IMG/VR virus record: IMGVR_UViG_3300032293_001293
Location: 1 to 31,261 of that record
Source of the DNA: a virus
DNA: 31,261 nt
Strand: one strand, 5' to 3'
A program made the position numbers and the translations under genes. Below, piece after piece: positions 11,828-20,414 of this stretch (its first letter is position 1; each line of letters opens with the position of its first letter). The notes under the pieces are model-generated. The model was not told the origin of the DNA. It made no database searches and saw only the letters and a list, made by a program, of their open reading frames with translations.

Positions 11828-12112
11828 ATGGACCCAGAAGAAATAGAAAGATTACAAAACTTTGAAAAAGAAATAGATCAGATGTACGATTCACAAACTA
11901 GAAAATTATACAACTATATGGCTATCGAGGGAGCGGAAGCTTTCAAGCCAGGAAAACCTCTAAACAAATTTTTAAGTAGCGATCTTTTCGAAAGAATGAT
12001 TTCACATTTCGAGACTACTGAGGAATATGAAAAGTGTGCATATGTTCTAGATCTTTCAGTAAAAGTTAAAAGAGAATACATCCAAGAATCTCTGAAGGAA
12101 TTTAACGTCTAA
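11828..12112 (+). CDS. Small unknown helical protein
   Basis: 94 residues from the ATG at 11828, which follows A-rich acaaaacaaaacaat; an upstream in-frame TTG (11804) is less likely. The protein is acidic at the N-terminus (M-D-P-E-E-I-E-R-L) and largely helical. Its C-terminal part, E-E-Y-E-K-C-A-Y-V-L-D-L, resembles the end of the next protein (D-F-E-S-C-S-K-L-L-D-L), so the two are probably distant paralogues. No family recognised. Confidence 0.65.
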   Translation: MDPEEIERLQNFEKEIDQMYDSQTRKLYNYMAIEGAEAFKPGKPLNKFLSSDLFERMISHFETTEEYEKCAYVLDLSVKVKREYIQESLKEFNV

Positions 12113-12138
12113 AAAAGAAACTTCCCAGAAATTCCCAG

Positions 12139-12146
12139 TATAAATA
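12139..12146 (+). promoter_or_regulatory. TATAAATA box
   Basis: Exact TATAAATA ends 4 bases before the ATG at 12151. A transcript starting about 6 bases after the box would be leaderless. Confidence 0.35.
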
Positions 12147-12150
12147 ATAT

Positions 12151-12405
12151 ATGGGAAAAGGAAAGAGATATATTAAAAAATCTGCTAATGGCAGATTTTT
12201 TTTGTTTGTCGAGGAACAAGAGTATATCATTGACCATAGTAAAAAAACAAAGCTATGGCTTTCATCTCCATATCTTGTTCAAGAATCATTAAAGGATAAT
12301 CCAGAAAAAACATCCCAGATAATAGAAGATCTCATAAAATGGAATGAGAGAAATCAGGATTTTGAATCCTGTTCTAAGCTTTTAGATCTTAAAAGAAATC
12401 TATAA
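12151..12405 (+). CDS. Small unknown protein, paralogue of the upstream one
   Basis: 84 residues. The basic N-terminus M-G-K-G-K-R-Y-I-K-K is followed by a short beta hairpin (G-R-F-F-L-F-V-E-E-Q-E-Y-I-I) and a helical C-terminal half. The last 25 residues, with F-E-S-C-S-K-L-L-D-L-K-R, match the pattern of the preceding protein. No function can be given. Confidence 0.65.
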   Translation: MGKGKRYIKKSANGRFFLFVEEQEYIIDHSKKTKLWLSSPYLVQESLKDNPEKTSQIIEDLIKWNERNQDFESCSKLLDLKRNL

Positions 12406-12449
12406 AATCCTATATAATCAGTTTTTTACGAATCAAAACTGTATTTCGT

Positions 12450-12480
12450 GTCTATAATAATAGATTATAAAATTGTAGAC
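12450..12480 (+). promoter_or_regulatory. Hairpin in the leader of the gene at 12483
   Basis: GTCTATAAT (12450-12458) pairs with ATTGTAGAC (12472-12480), with one G-U pair, ending two bases before the ATG. A second possible stem, CAGTTTT with AAAACTG, lies just upstream. It could mask the start codon or end the upstream transcript. Confidence 0.35.
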
Positions 12481-12482
12481 AG

Positions 12483-12788
12483 ATGAGAGAAATTTTTATT
12501 AATGAAGGGTTAATTGAGGGAAGAATGGTATGTGGATCTAAATCTCTTTATAGAGATATGTTTCCGGATAACGAGGTTTATTTTAATGCTAATATTTTTG
12601 TTTTAGGTGAAGGAAAAATATGGTACGGTGATATAGATGTTACAGATGATATCGATGCTTTACAGAGCGTTGCTAATCAAATTGGAAAGGATCTATACAT
12701 TCTTAGAGAGATGGACGGCAGATTCGGAAACGAAAATTTAAGCGATCCTGAAATCATTACAAGATCAGTGTGTAAAATAATTAAATAA
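12483..12788 (+). CDS. Small unknown protein
   Basis: 101 residues. The N-terminus M-R-E-I-F-I-N-E-G-L-I-E has two [L/I]-x-E sites but lacks the basic leader of the other candidates. The central part (N-A-N-I-F-V-L-G-E-G-K-I-W-Y-G-D-I-D-V) looks like a small beta sheet, followed by a helix (D-D-I-D-A-L-Q-S-V-A-N-Q-I-G) and a C-terminal strand. No family recognised. It ends 12 bases before uvsX and may lead that operon. Confidence 0.65.
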   Translation: MREIFINEGLIEGRMVCGSKSLYRDMFPDNEVYFNANIFVLGEGKIWYGDIDVTDDIDALQSVANQIGKDLYILREMDGRFGNENLSDPEIITRSVCKIIK

Positions 12789-12800
12789 TTTAAAATTAAT

Positions 12801-13979
12801 ATGGCTAAGAAAGAATTTTCATTTTCAGAACTTGACAAACAACTATCTAAAATAGATGGATTTGAAACCGGATCAATATTAGAAAACAACGAATTTTCGG
12901 AAGTTTCTGAATGGATCCCTACTGGTAACTACCTCTTAAATGCTCAACTATCAGGAACATTGTTCGGTGGTATAGCTAACAATAGATCTATGGGTATTGC
13001 CGGAGATCCTCAAACAGGAAAATCTTTCCTGTGTATGAATATCGTAAGAGAGGCACAGAGAAAAGATTACAACGTGATATATTGTGATACTGAAGGAGCT
13101 ATTGATAAATCAGGAGCAAAAAAATTCGGTATCGATACAAATAAAGTTAGGTACCAACCTATTAAAACTATCTCCGATTTTAAAGTATTTGTTGCTAATC
13201 TAGTTGACAAAGTTAAAGCTTACAGAAAAGACGGTGCAGAGCCTAAGATTGCTCTTATTCTGGATTCATTAGGGATGCTATCTACAGATAAAGAAACTGG
13301 AGATGCTTTAAAGGGTAAGAGTGCAATGGATATGGGTATTAGATCTAAGGAGCTAAGATCTCTATTTAGGGTTATCACATTAGATCTTACTGCTGTTAAG
13401 ATTCCTTTGGTCTGTACAAACCACACTACTACAGGTAACATTGGTGGATTTATGCCAACGAAAGAAGCTGCTGGTGGTGACGGACCTATATTCTCGATGA
13501 GTAATGTTATTATGCTTTCTAAAGCTCAATTAAAAGAAGGGAGTGATAATACAAGAACAGGTATTGTTGTAACATCTACTCCAAAGAAAGCAAGATTCAC
13601 TAGACCATATCCAGTTAAATTCCATATCTCGTTCATGAACGGTATGAATGCTTATGTTGGTTTACAGGATTTTGTATCTTGGGAAACGTGTGGGATACAA
13701 AGAGGTAAACTCGAAGTAGATAAGAAAACTGGAGAGATGGAATTTATTCCGAATGAATCATCTCCTAGATGGGCAGTTAGACATTTAGGAAAAACTGTAC
13801 CATCCACACAGATATTTACCCCAGAGGTATTTACTGATGAGGTTTTAAAAATGCTTGACGAGAAGGTTATTCAGCCACATTTTAAACTCCCGGATCTTTT
13901 TGACGAAAAAGAATTTGAAGATCTAGTTGACGGAGGACAAGAAGAAAATGTAGTTGAAGATGGAGAAGAACAAGCTTAA
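12801..13979 (+). CDS. uvsX: UvsX-like RecA-family recombinase
   Basis: 392 residues, the length of T4 UvsX (about 390). Walker A is G-D-P-Q-T-G-K-S at 68-75. The next strand, Y-C-D-T-E-G-A-I, carries the Glu that activates water in RecA proteins, and Walker B is I-A-L-I-L-D-S-L-G. The C-terminal region keeps the N-H-T-T-T and G-G-D-G-P segments of the DNA-binding loops, and the tail is acidic. UvsX coats ssDNA and drives strand exchange and recombination-dependent replication with helicase gp41. It leads a co-directional operon, as in the T4 uvsX-40-41 cluster, and the next gene starts inside its last codons. Confidence 0.95.
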   Translation: MAKKEFSFSELDKQLSKIDGFETGSILENNEFSEVSEWIPTGNYLLNAQLSGTLFGGIANNRSMGIAGDPQTGKSFLCMNIVREAQRKDYNVIYCDTEGAIDKSGAKKFGIDTNKVRYQPIKTISDFKVFVANLVDKVKAYRKDGAEPKIALILDSLGMLSTDKETGDALKGKSAMDMGIRSKELRSLFRVITLDLTAVKIPLVCTNHTTTGNIGGFMPTKEAAGGDGPIFSMSNVIMLSKAQLKEGSDNTRTGIVVTSTPKKARFTRPYPVKFHISFMNGMNAYVGLQDFVSWETCGIQRGKLEVDKKTGEMEFIPNESSPRWAVRHLGKTVPSTQIFTPEVFTDEVLKMLDEKVIQPHFKLPDLFDEKEFEDLVDGGQEENVVEDGEEQA

Positions 13980-14253
13980 ACTAAAATACCTTATGGGGGT
14001 TTGGAAGGATCTTCCTGAATATCCCACAAAAGAAGATGTCGTTTACGAGCTTAATTCTTATCTAATAAAAGATGGAAGACCTGATGGGGAATTCTCCGAT
14101 CAGACATTTAATTCTTTTTTAGAATCGGGATGGAAGAAAACTTCCCACGGAAAAATAATAAAAGAACTAATAGACACTGGAGTTTTTGAAAAGACTGAAA
14201 GAAGTATAGGAAATAAAAATTGGTATAAAATAAAGGACAACCCACATTATTAA
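13960..14253 (+). CDS. Small unknown protein between uvsX and helicase
   Basis: 97 residues from ATG 13960 (an in-frame TTG two codons earlier is possible). It overlaps the end of uvsX by 20 bases. The C-terminal half (H-G-K-I-I-K-E-L-I-D-T-G-V-F-E, then N-K-N-W-Y-K-I) has the helix-helix-wing pattern of a winged-helix domain. It occupies the position of T4 gene 40 but I see no similarity. A small DNA-binding accessory of UvsX or of the helicase is a reasonable guess. Confidence 0.7.
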   Translation: MEKNKLKLKYLMGVWKDLPEYPTKEDVVYELNSYLIKDGRPDGEFSDQTFNSFLESGWKKTSHGKIIKELIDTGVFEKTERSIGNKNWYKIKDNPHY

Positions 14254-14256
14254 AAA

Positions 14257-15558
14257 ATGCAGAATCAACACTTAGAAAATATTTGGTTTAGAGCGGTAAT
14301 CGAAAACCCCGCTTATATAGATGCTACCGATATTAGTTTTTTTAAGAATACTAACTATCAGGAGGTGTTTAAAGTGGTTAAATCGTTTTGGAAAAAATAC
14401 CAGCAGATCCCAAGTAAAATACAAGTGAGAGAGTCTGCAAAGCTTTTAAAAATAGAGGACAAGATAACTGACACTTTGCTAGATTCTATGTGGTCCATTA
14501 ATCTTGATGATTATGATCAGGACTGGTTACAACAGAATGTAGAATCTTGGGTTGAATGGAAGACTTTAGAAAAAAGCGCGGTTGATTCTATAAACTATAT
14601 TAGAAGTACTGAGGTTACCCCTGATAATATCAAAGACGTTATAAACACTTATAAATCTATAGTTGTTGATAGAAATAAGGTTGACTTCTCTTTCGATATG
14701 GGTCTTAACTTTAGAGATCCTGATTCGCATAAACAGCCTAGTAATCTCACATTCTCCAGTGGATATGATTATATAGATTTCTGTTTAGGTGGTGGATTTT
14801 CTGCTAAGGGACTTTATGTTTTTCTGGGTCAGCCTAAGGTTGGTAAAACATTATGGCTCGGTAACATAGCAACGCAAGCTATTAGAGCATCAAATAATGT
14901 TGCTATAATCACTCTGGAATTAAATGACAGGAAATATATGAAGAGACTAGGATCGAATCTTCTAGGTATAAGAATGTCAGAGTATAAAGATAGCGCAGAA
15001 AATGATGCACTAATAAAAAAGAAAGTAACTAACCTAGCTTTTGAAAATCTAAGAACTCCTGGTGAATTGGTTGTAAAAGAATTCCCAACTTCACAAGCTT
15101 CTGCTATTGACGTGGAAAATTGGCTAACTAAGGTAGAGCAAATCATGGGGATGAAATTTAAAATAGTCATCATTGATTATATCAACATTATGAAGAACTG
15201 GAGAAATCCAAACTCCGAAAATACATATATGAAGATTAAGCAGATAGCTGAAGATCTTAGAGCTGCAGCACAAAGAAACCAATGGGCTATAGTTACTGCT
15301 ACTCAGACAAAACAAAGCGAATTTGACGCTACAGATTTAAGTATGAACTCAGCATCGGAATCATCTGGTTTAGTCGCTACTGTCGATGGTATGTTTGGCA
15401 TCATACAAGATCCTATGATGTATACAAATAATGAATATAAGCTAAAATTATTAGCAAATAGGGACGAGGGATATAAAAATTCCTACAAGAAATTTATAGT
15501 TGATTACAACTACATGAGAATATCTGAAGACCCTAATTCCCAAATAATGAATGATTAA
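14257..15558 (+). CDS. 41: Replicative DNA helicase (T4 gp41 / DnaB family)
   Basis: 433 residues. The N-terminal helical domain (1-140) is followed by the RecA-like core: Walker A G-Q-P-K-V-G-K-T at 191-198, L-E-L-N-D-R containing the catalytic Glu, Walker B I-V-I-I-D-Y-I-N, then T-A-T-Q-T-K-Q, the DnaB Q-motif strand (H4-like). The late L-A-N-R-D-E-G is the arginine-finger region. It unwinds the lagging-strand duplex as a hexamer and carries primase. It starts three bases after the small gene upstream, and its stop overlaps the next ATG by one base. Confidence 0.93.
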   Translation: MQNQHLENIWFRAVIENPAYIDATDISFFKNTNYQEVFKVVKSFWKKYQQIPSKIQVRESAKLLKIEDKITDTLLDSMWSINLDDYDQDWLQQNVESWVEWKTLEKSAVDSINYIRSTEVTPDNIKDVINTYKSIVVDRNKVDFSFDMGLNFRDPDSHKQPSNLTFSSGYDYIDFCLGGGFSAKGLYVFLGQPKVGKTLWLGNIATQAIRASNNVAIITLELNDRKYMKRLGSNLLGIRMSEYKDSAENDALIKKKVTNLAFENLRTPGELVVKEFPTSQASAIDVENWLTKVEQIMGMKFKIVIIDYINIMKNWRNPNSENTYMKIKQIAEDLRAAAQRNQWAIVTATQTKQSEFDATDLSMNSASESSGLVATVDGMFGIIQDPMMYTNNEYKLKLLANRDEGYKNSYKKFIVDYNYMRISEDPNSQIMND

Positions 15559-16034
15559 TGAAAAAACAAAAGAAACTAATCGAAGATGAGAAGGACGACT
15601 TAAACATAGATGCGGAGTTAGAGGCAGAAGATCCAAATAATAAAGAAGCCGACGAGGAGTTTGAAATCGACCCCAGTTTAGATTATAGAAGTATACAATC
15701 AATAGTTACTTATGAGGATGAGGACTACATATATGCTTGCAACTTAAACGATCGAATAAATGAGATATTCCAAGCTTCTAGATGGACTATTATAAATCCA
15801 AGTAAAAAAATTCCGAAAGATCTAATACCATTAATCTTCCAAGATATACTAAAAGATCTGGAAGGAACTGAATTTTCTATGGTTGAAAAATTTGTTGCTA
15901 TTTGTGACTATACAGCGATAAATTACCAGAAGGCTTATGAATCTATTCATATGAAATATAAAGAGCTTATAGTTCAAGAAATGGATGAAAAATATGGTAT
16001 TTTAGGAAGGAAAGGAATCAAAAAAATATTCTAA
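15558..16034 (+). CDS. Unknown acidic protein in the replication operon
   Basis: 158 residues; its ATG shares a base with the helicase stop (TAATG), and its stop shares a base with the gp47 start, so it is translationally coupled on both sides. The first 45 residues are very acidic and low in complexity (E-A-E-D-P-N-N-K-E-A-D-E-E-F-E). The rest is helical, with F-S-M-V-E-K-F-V-A-I-C-D-Y and a basic end G-R-K-G-I-K-K-I-F. The V-E-K-x-V...Y-x-K-A spacing is loosely like T4 late co-activator gp33, but this is weak. Function unknown. Confidence 0.7.
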   Translation: MKKQKKLIEDEKDDLNIDAELEAEDPNNKEADEEFEIDPSLDYRSIQSIVTYEDEDYIYACNLNDRINEIFQASRWTIINPSKKIPKDLIPLIFQDILKDLEGTEFSMVEKFVAICDYTAINYQKAYESIHMKYKELIVQEMDEKYGILGRKGIKKIF

Positions 16035-17146
16035 TGGAGAGATTCTCAAAAATAAAAAGAATAATATTCATTACTGATACACATTTAGGGGTTAGAAACA
16101 ATTCAAATGATTGGATAGAGATACACGAAAACTATTTTAAGAATTGGTTTATTCCTCTATGTAAAAAGATATACAGACCCGGCGATTGTCTAGTTCACCT
16201 GGGAGATGTGTATGATAGCAGACAGTCATTAAATCTTAGAGTCCTTAATCTTGGTATAGAGATATTTGAGGATCTTTCTGATATTTTTAAAGATGGTATA
16301 TTCATAATATGTGGTAATCACGACATATACGGGAAGAATTCAAACGATGTTAATTCACTTAAGTCCTTAAAATGGATTCCTGGAATAAAAATATACGAGG
16401 AGCCCGAGAGTATAATCATGGGAGACAAGAAGATATTTTTAATGCCTTGGAGAAGAGATCATGATGCTGAAAGAGAAACATTAAGTAGTGTCAAAGAACA
16501 ACACGATTATATGTTCTGTCATACGGATCTTAAGGGATTAATGTTTAATAAGTTCGTTAGGATAGATGCAGGACTTGAGTATTCAGATATAGACAAGTTT
16601 GACCGAGTTTACTCCGGACACATTCACTACTCACAAACTTTTGGTAAGATGAGAATGCTAGGATCGCCTTATCAATTAACTAGATCGGATACAGATAACC
16701 CTAAAGGAATAACCGTACTAGATCTTGAAACTGGATACGAGGACTATTACGATAACGATTATTCGCCAAGATTTGTTAGAATGACATTTGAAAAAGTTCT
16801 AAATTCAACTCCCGATGAGCTTAATTCGGTGTTTAATAACAATTTTATAGATATCCTAGTTGATCCAGAATTAGCGGTTAAAGCACCTCTTGGGCTTTTA
16901 ACTGAGTATGTTAATCCTCCGCTTAAAATATCATTCACACCCATTACCAATAACGAAGAAGAGCTAGTTGACGAAGGGTTCCACGATTTAGAGGGTAAGA
17001 GTTTTTCTATACTAGATCTTACAAAATTATACCTCGACAAGTGTAATTATGAGGACGACAAAAAAACTAAAATATACAAAGCAATAGAGAAATTACTTCA
17101 CAAGGTTTCCGTACAAGTTAAAGAAGATGAAAATCAAGAAGATTGA
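16034..17146 (+). CDS. 47: Recombination nuclease subunit gp47 (Mre11/SbcD family)
   Basis: 370 residues (T4 gp47 about 340). All calcineurin-type phosphoesterase motifs are visible: D-T-H-L-G at 15-19, G-D-V-Y-D at 57-61, G-N-H-D at 94-97, F-C-H-T-D, and G-H-I-H-Y-S. With gp46 it resects double-strand ends to start recombination-dependent replication and degrades host DNA in T4. It overlaps gp46 by 20 bases. Confidence 0.95.
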   Translation: MERFSKIKRIIFITDTHLGVRNNSNDWIEIHENYFKNWFIPLCKKIYRPGDCLVHLGDVYDSRQSLNLRVLNLGIEIFEDLSDIFKDGIFIICGNHDIYGKNSNDVNSLKSLKWIPGIKIYEEPESIIMGDKKIFLMPWRRDHDAERETLSSVKEQHDYMFCHTDLKGLMFNKFVRIDAGLEYSDIDKFDRVYSGHIHYSQTFGKMRMLGSPYQLTRSDTDNPKGITVLDLETGYEDYYDNDYSPRFVRMTFEKVLNSTPDELNSVFNNNFIDILVDPELAVKAPLGLLTEYVNPPLKISFTPITNNEEELVDEGFHDLEGKSFSILDLTKLYLDKCNYEDDKKTKIYKAIEKLLHKVSVQVKEDENQED

Positions 17147-18794
17147 ATGGAGAAACGTTGCTTCATACGGTAACAAAATCCAAAAATTAGAACTCCCAGA
17201 AAAAGCCGGATTGATTCAGGTATTTGGCGAGAATGGTGTAGGAAAGTCAACTATATCCGATGTTATAACATTTGGACTTTATGGTAAGTTAGAAGGGAAA
17301 AAGCTAAAAGATATTCCCAACAGATCTAATAAATCTGCTTGGATGAAGATAGAATTTGAACAGGACGGAAAGGTTTACGAGGTCGAGAGAGGATTAGAGC
17401 CTGCAGTTTTTCAGCTATCTATAAATGGAGAGGTGTATGATCAAGCAGGAAAGAGTAATGTACAGGATTATTTGAGCGATGATATCTTAAAAATCCCATA
17501 TTATGTTTTTAACAATACTATATCTCTCTCAATAAACGATTTTAAAAGTTTCTTGCGAATGAGTACCGCTGATAAGAAACTTATAATTGATAAGATCTTT
17601 GGGTTCTATATCTTAAACGAGATGAGAGATATCCTGAAGGAGGAAAGTAAGAGCATAAAGTCATCGATTGACAGATTGTCTGGTGAAATATTTGCCACGG
17701 GTAGATCTATAGCAGCTTCTCAAAAAGAGCTGGAGGATTTACAAAAAAGAATAATCGAAAATTCAGGAACTGAAATAGGAAAAACCGAGGATCAATTAGA
17801 AAATTACAAAGCATTACTAGAGATACACACTGATAAAATAAAAGAGTTTAGAACTAAAGAAAACGAAATAAATCGAGCAGTAACAGATTCGTATGAAAAA
17901 TACAGTGATCTCGGAGCTAAGATAAAGACATTAGATTCTAAAATAAATCTATATAATGATGATAAATGTCCAACGTGCTCTTCAGACCTTTCAACAGATT
18001 TTCATAAATCAATTTTTGATGATCTATGTAAGCTTAAAGAAAAATACGGGGAAGATCTTAAGGAGCTAAAGAAAAATTATGAATCTGCTAAGAAAGTCCA
18101 AAATAAAATAGCAGAAACTAAGAACGATCTTTTCTCTAAAGGCAGTAAAATTGAAAATGGTATAAAAACTCTAAAAGAGAAATTAAAGAGCCTTAAAACA
18201 GCTAAAAACAATGATGAGGCTAATTCTATAAGGAAGCTTCTAAGTCAAGCAAACGATGATCTATCTGAATTTAACCAAGAGAAAGCAATATTTGAAGAAA
18301 AACAGGGTTGGATAAAAACTCTAGATGAAGTTCTTAGTGAGAAAGGAGTTAAACAACTTGCAATTAAATCCATACTTCCCTCATTAAACAACGAGATTCT
18401 TAATACACTCCTGTCTTTACACTTACCATATAAGGTTGTTTTCAATGAAGAATTTAACGCTCAGATATTCCATCTAGGAGAGGAAATATCTCCACAGACT
18501 CTTTCTACTGGAGAAATGAAAAAAGTAGATTTTGCAGTTCTAGTTGCAGTTATAAAGTTAATGAAGATAAGATTCTCTTCGGTTAATATTCTTTTCTTAG
18601 ATGAGATATTTAGCTCTGTAGATCCGGACGGCGTACATAGCATATTAACAACTCTTAGAAAACTATCGGATGATCTAAGCATGAATATCTTTGTAATAAA
18701 CCATGCTCCTATGCCAACTGAAATATTTGATTACAAGATCGAGATCTCGAAGAAGAACAACTTTTCAGATATTAGCTTTGATAAACTATCATAG
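17127..18794 (+). CDS. 46: Recombination nuclease subunit gp46 (Rad50/SbcC family)
   Basis: 555 residues (T4 gp46 560). The ABC head has Walker A G-E-N-G-V-G-K-S-T at 34-42. Coiled coils flank a zinc hook C-P-T-C at 281-284, the C-terminal signature is L-S-T-G-E-M, and Walker B L-F-L-D-E is at 489-493. It is the ATPase partner of gp47; the hook lets two complexes dimerise. It ends the replication and recombination operon, 12 bases before the first structural gene. Confidence 0.95.
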   Translation: MKIKKIEWRNVASYGNKIQKLELPEKAGLIQVFGENGVGKSTISDVITFGLYGKLEGKKLKDIPNRSNKSAWMKIEFEQDGKVYEVERGLEPAVFQLSINGEVYDQAGKSNVQDYLSDDILKIPYYVFNNTISLSINDFKSFLRMSTADKKLIIDKIFGFYILNEMRDILKEESKSIKSSIDRLSGEIFATGRSIAASQKELEDLQKRIIENSGTEIGKTEDQLENYKALLEIHTDKIKEFRTKENEINRAVTDSYEKYSDLGAKIKTLDSKINLYNDDKCPTCSSDLSTDFHKSIFDDLCKLKEKYGEDLKELKKNYESAKKVQNKIAETKNDLFSKGSKIENGIKTLKEKLKSLKTAKNNDEANSIRKLLSQANDDLSEFNQEKAIFEEKQGWIKTLDEVLSEKGVKQLAIKSILPSLNNEILNTLLSLHLPYKVVFNEEFNAQIFHLGEEISPQTLSTGEMKKVDFAVLVAVIKLMKIRFSSVNILFLDEIFSSVDPDGVHSILTTLRKLSDDLSMNIFVINHAPMPTEIFDYKIEISKKNNFSDISFDKLS

Positions 18795-18806
18795 GATATA
18801 TAAATC

Positions 18807-19235
18807 ATGGCAGAAATATATCCAGCTGGAACAGAATCTATAAGAAATCTTACTCCCACATTTATCTATTTTTTAGTGGTTAAAGGTGATCCACTATCTG
18901 TTGGTATACCGCAAAAAGAATATTTTGTTTACAGATACAAAGTTCCGGTTTCCAAGAGTGATGGCATAGCACAATTAAGAAGCTATTTTTCATCTCTAGG
19001 AGATTCTACCATAATAGAATGCAGAGAGATTGAAGATATAGAATATGCAAATGGCCTTTTTACCCACCCTGAATATTCGGGGATTAATAGACAGCCATTA
19101 AAATTTAAAATGAGAGATATACCAATATATCTACAATCCCAAATAAGGGTAATTGATCTAGAAAAGGATCCTTATCAATACGGAAGCAAACCTATAATAA
19201 GAGACAATACCGCAGTTATAATAGATAATCAATAA
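18807..19235 (+). CDS. Unknown protein at the start of the structural block
   Basis: 142 residues, no recognised family. A TATATAAATC box, one base off the late core, ends one base before the start. The sequence is beta-rich (T-P-T-F-I-Y-F-L-V-V-K-G, Y-F-V-Y-R-Y-K-V-P-V) and lacks hydrophobic segments. It is followed after two bases by the gp15-like gene, so it is probably a neck or tail-completion component. Confidence 0.65.
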   Translation: MAEIYPAGTESIRNLTPTFIYFLVVKGDPLSVGIPQKEYFVYRYKVPVSKSDGIAQLRSYFSSLGDSTIIECREIEDIEYANGLFTHPEYSGINRQPLKFKMRDIPIYLQSQIRVIDLEKDPYQYGSKPIIRDNTAVIIDNQ

Positions 19236-19237
19236 AT

Positions 19238-20074
19238 ATGAATTTTCTAGAGAAATATAATACAGATGATGTCTTTTTTAGAGGGATTATAATAGGACTT
19301 TTAAGTAAGTTAAACGAAACTGTTACATACGAGCAAGTAGACAGCAATCAAGAGACCACTAAGATCTATATACCATTTTTCTATTCTATGGTAGGCGATG
19401 AGCCATTCCTCCAAGATTTTTATTTGTCATACGAAGACTGTGACGGTAACCCAGCTTTTGCTGAAGGCAATTATGATGTAGTACCGAGAGGAATACTAGA
19501 ATTGGGTGCAACTAGAATAGACACAGGATCTGCTACAACTAAATTCGTTAGAGGATCTTATACAAAAGAAATTGAAAAAGCAAGTGGTAGTGAGATGGTA
19601 ACATATTCAGCTTACCTCTATCCAATCCCTCTAGGAATTTCAGTAAATGCTAAAATAAAAGCGGATACAACATTAGATGCTTTTAAAATACAGCAGAGTG
19701 TCCTTGAGATTCTATATAAGAGATTTGTTTATTACTTTTATTATAAAGGATTTAGAGTACCAGTTCAGGTTAGCTTGGGTGACGCTCCGCCAGATAAACA
19801 GCCAAATAATTTCCAAATGTCCTATGGATCACAGAGGGGTGAAGCAATAACTCTTAGCTTTACTATGGAATTAGAGACATATCTTCCTGATCCTGACTTA
19901 ACTACTGAGAGATTTAGAGGAAATCTTATGCAGGGTGGTATAAAATTAAACGTTGAGCTAGGAACAGCACCAGAAGATAATAGCAGTATAATAAGCGGTC
20001 TTGGTATCTATGACATCAAGAAAGATATTACAGGAGCTACTGGAGCTACTGGTGAAGCCCCTTCTAACCCTTAA
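19238..20074 (+). CDS. 15: Proximal tail-sheath stabiliser, gp15-like
   Basis: 278 residues (T4 gp15 272). The segment Y-P-I-P-L-G-I-S-V-N-A-K-I-K-A-D followed by Q-Q-S-V-L-E-I-L matches the P-V-P-Y-x-L-x-x-N-V and Q-I-L-E-Q-I-L pattern that I know from gp15 of distant T4-like phages. The early R-G-I-I-I-G-L-L-S-K-L-N and I-P-F-F-Y-S-M-V-G-D also fit. gp15 caps the sheath and tube and joins the tail to the neck. The tail end has a short collagen-like G-A-T-G-A-T-G. Its stop overlaps that of the minus-strand gene (TTAA), so the two converge without a gap. The assignment rests on pattern and synteny. Confidence 0.6.
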   Translation: MNFLEKYNTDDVFFRGIIIGLLSKLNETVTYEQVDSNQETTKIYIPFFYSMVGDEPFLQDFYLSYEDCDGNPAFAEGNYDVVPRGILELGATRIDTGSATTKFVRGSYTKEIEKASGSEMVTYSAYLYPIPLGISVNAKIKADTTLDAFKIQQSVLEILYKRFVYYFYYKGFRVPVQVSLGDAPPDKQPNNFQMSYGSQRGEAITLSFTMELETYLPDPDLTTERFRGNLMQGGIKLNVELGTAPEDNSSIISGLGIYDIKKDITGATGATGEAPSNP

Positions 20075-20376
20075 GAATTTAAAGGAATATCCTTATCTTC
20101 ATTTTTTTTCTCGTCATCTAAATTTTCTATACCAGAATCTTTAGATTTTCTGTATCCTAATAGCGTAGCTCCTATAGAAACGAATATGATAGACTGAGTA
20201 AGTATATCTATACTCTCGTCTAGAAACATTTTATCAATACACCCAAGAAAAAAACATATCCCCCCTATAAAAACAATATACAATCCAGCAGTACCACTTC
20301 CTGAGGTTTTACCGTCTGAATTTGAAGTAAGTTGGCCGAAACTAAACTTCTCCATTTGAGCTCTAAATTTTTTCAT
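20071..20376 (-). CDS. Small membrane protein on the opposite strand
   Basis: 101 residues from the ATG at 20376; a longer frame from 20430 would overlap the next gene's start and is less likely. Two membrane helices are clear: G-L-Y-I-V-F-I-G-G-I-C-F-F-L-G-C, and S-I-D-I-L-T-Q-S-I-I-F-V-S-I-G-A-T-L-L-G. They are preceded by a Ser/Gly linker and followed by a charged tail (D-D-E-K-K-N-E-D-K-D). It is inserted against the direction of the neck and tail operon. Two short helices would fit a holin or a virion membrane protein, but neither is proven. Confidence 0.6.
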   Translation of the reverse strand: MKKFRAQMEKFSFGQLTSNSDGKTSGSGTAGLYIVFIGGICFFLGCIDKMFLDESIDILTQSIIFVSIGATLLGYRKSKDSGIENLDDEKKNEDKDIPLNS

Positions 20377-20414
20377 AGTGTTTTTTCTGATATATATTAA
20401 AAACATTAGCCAAA

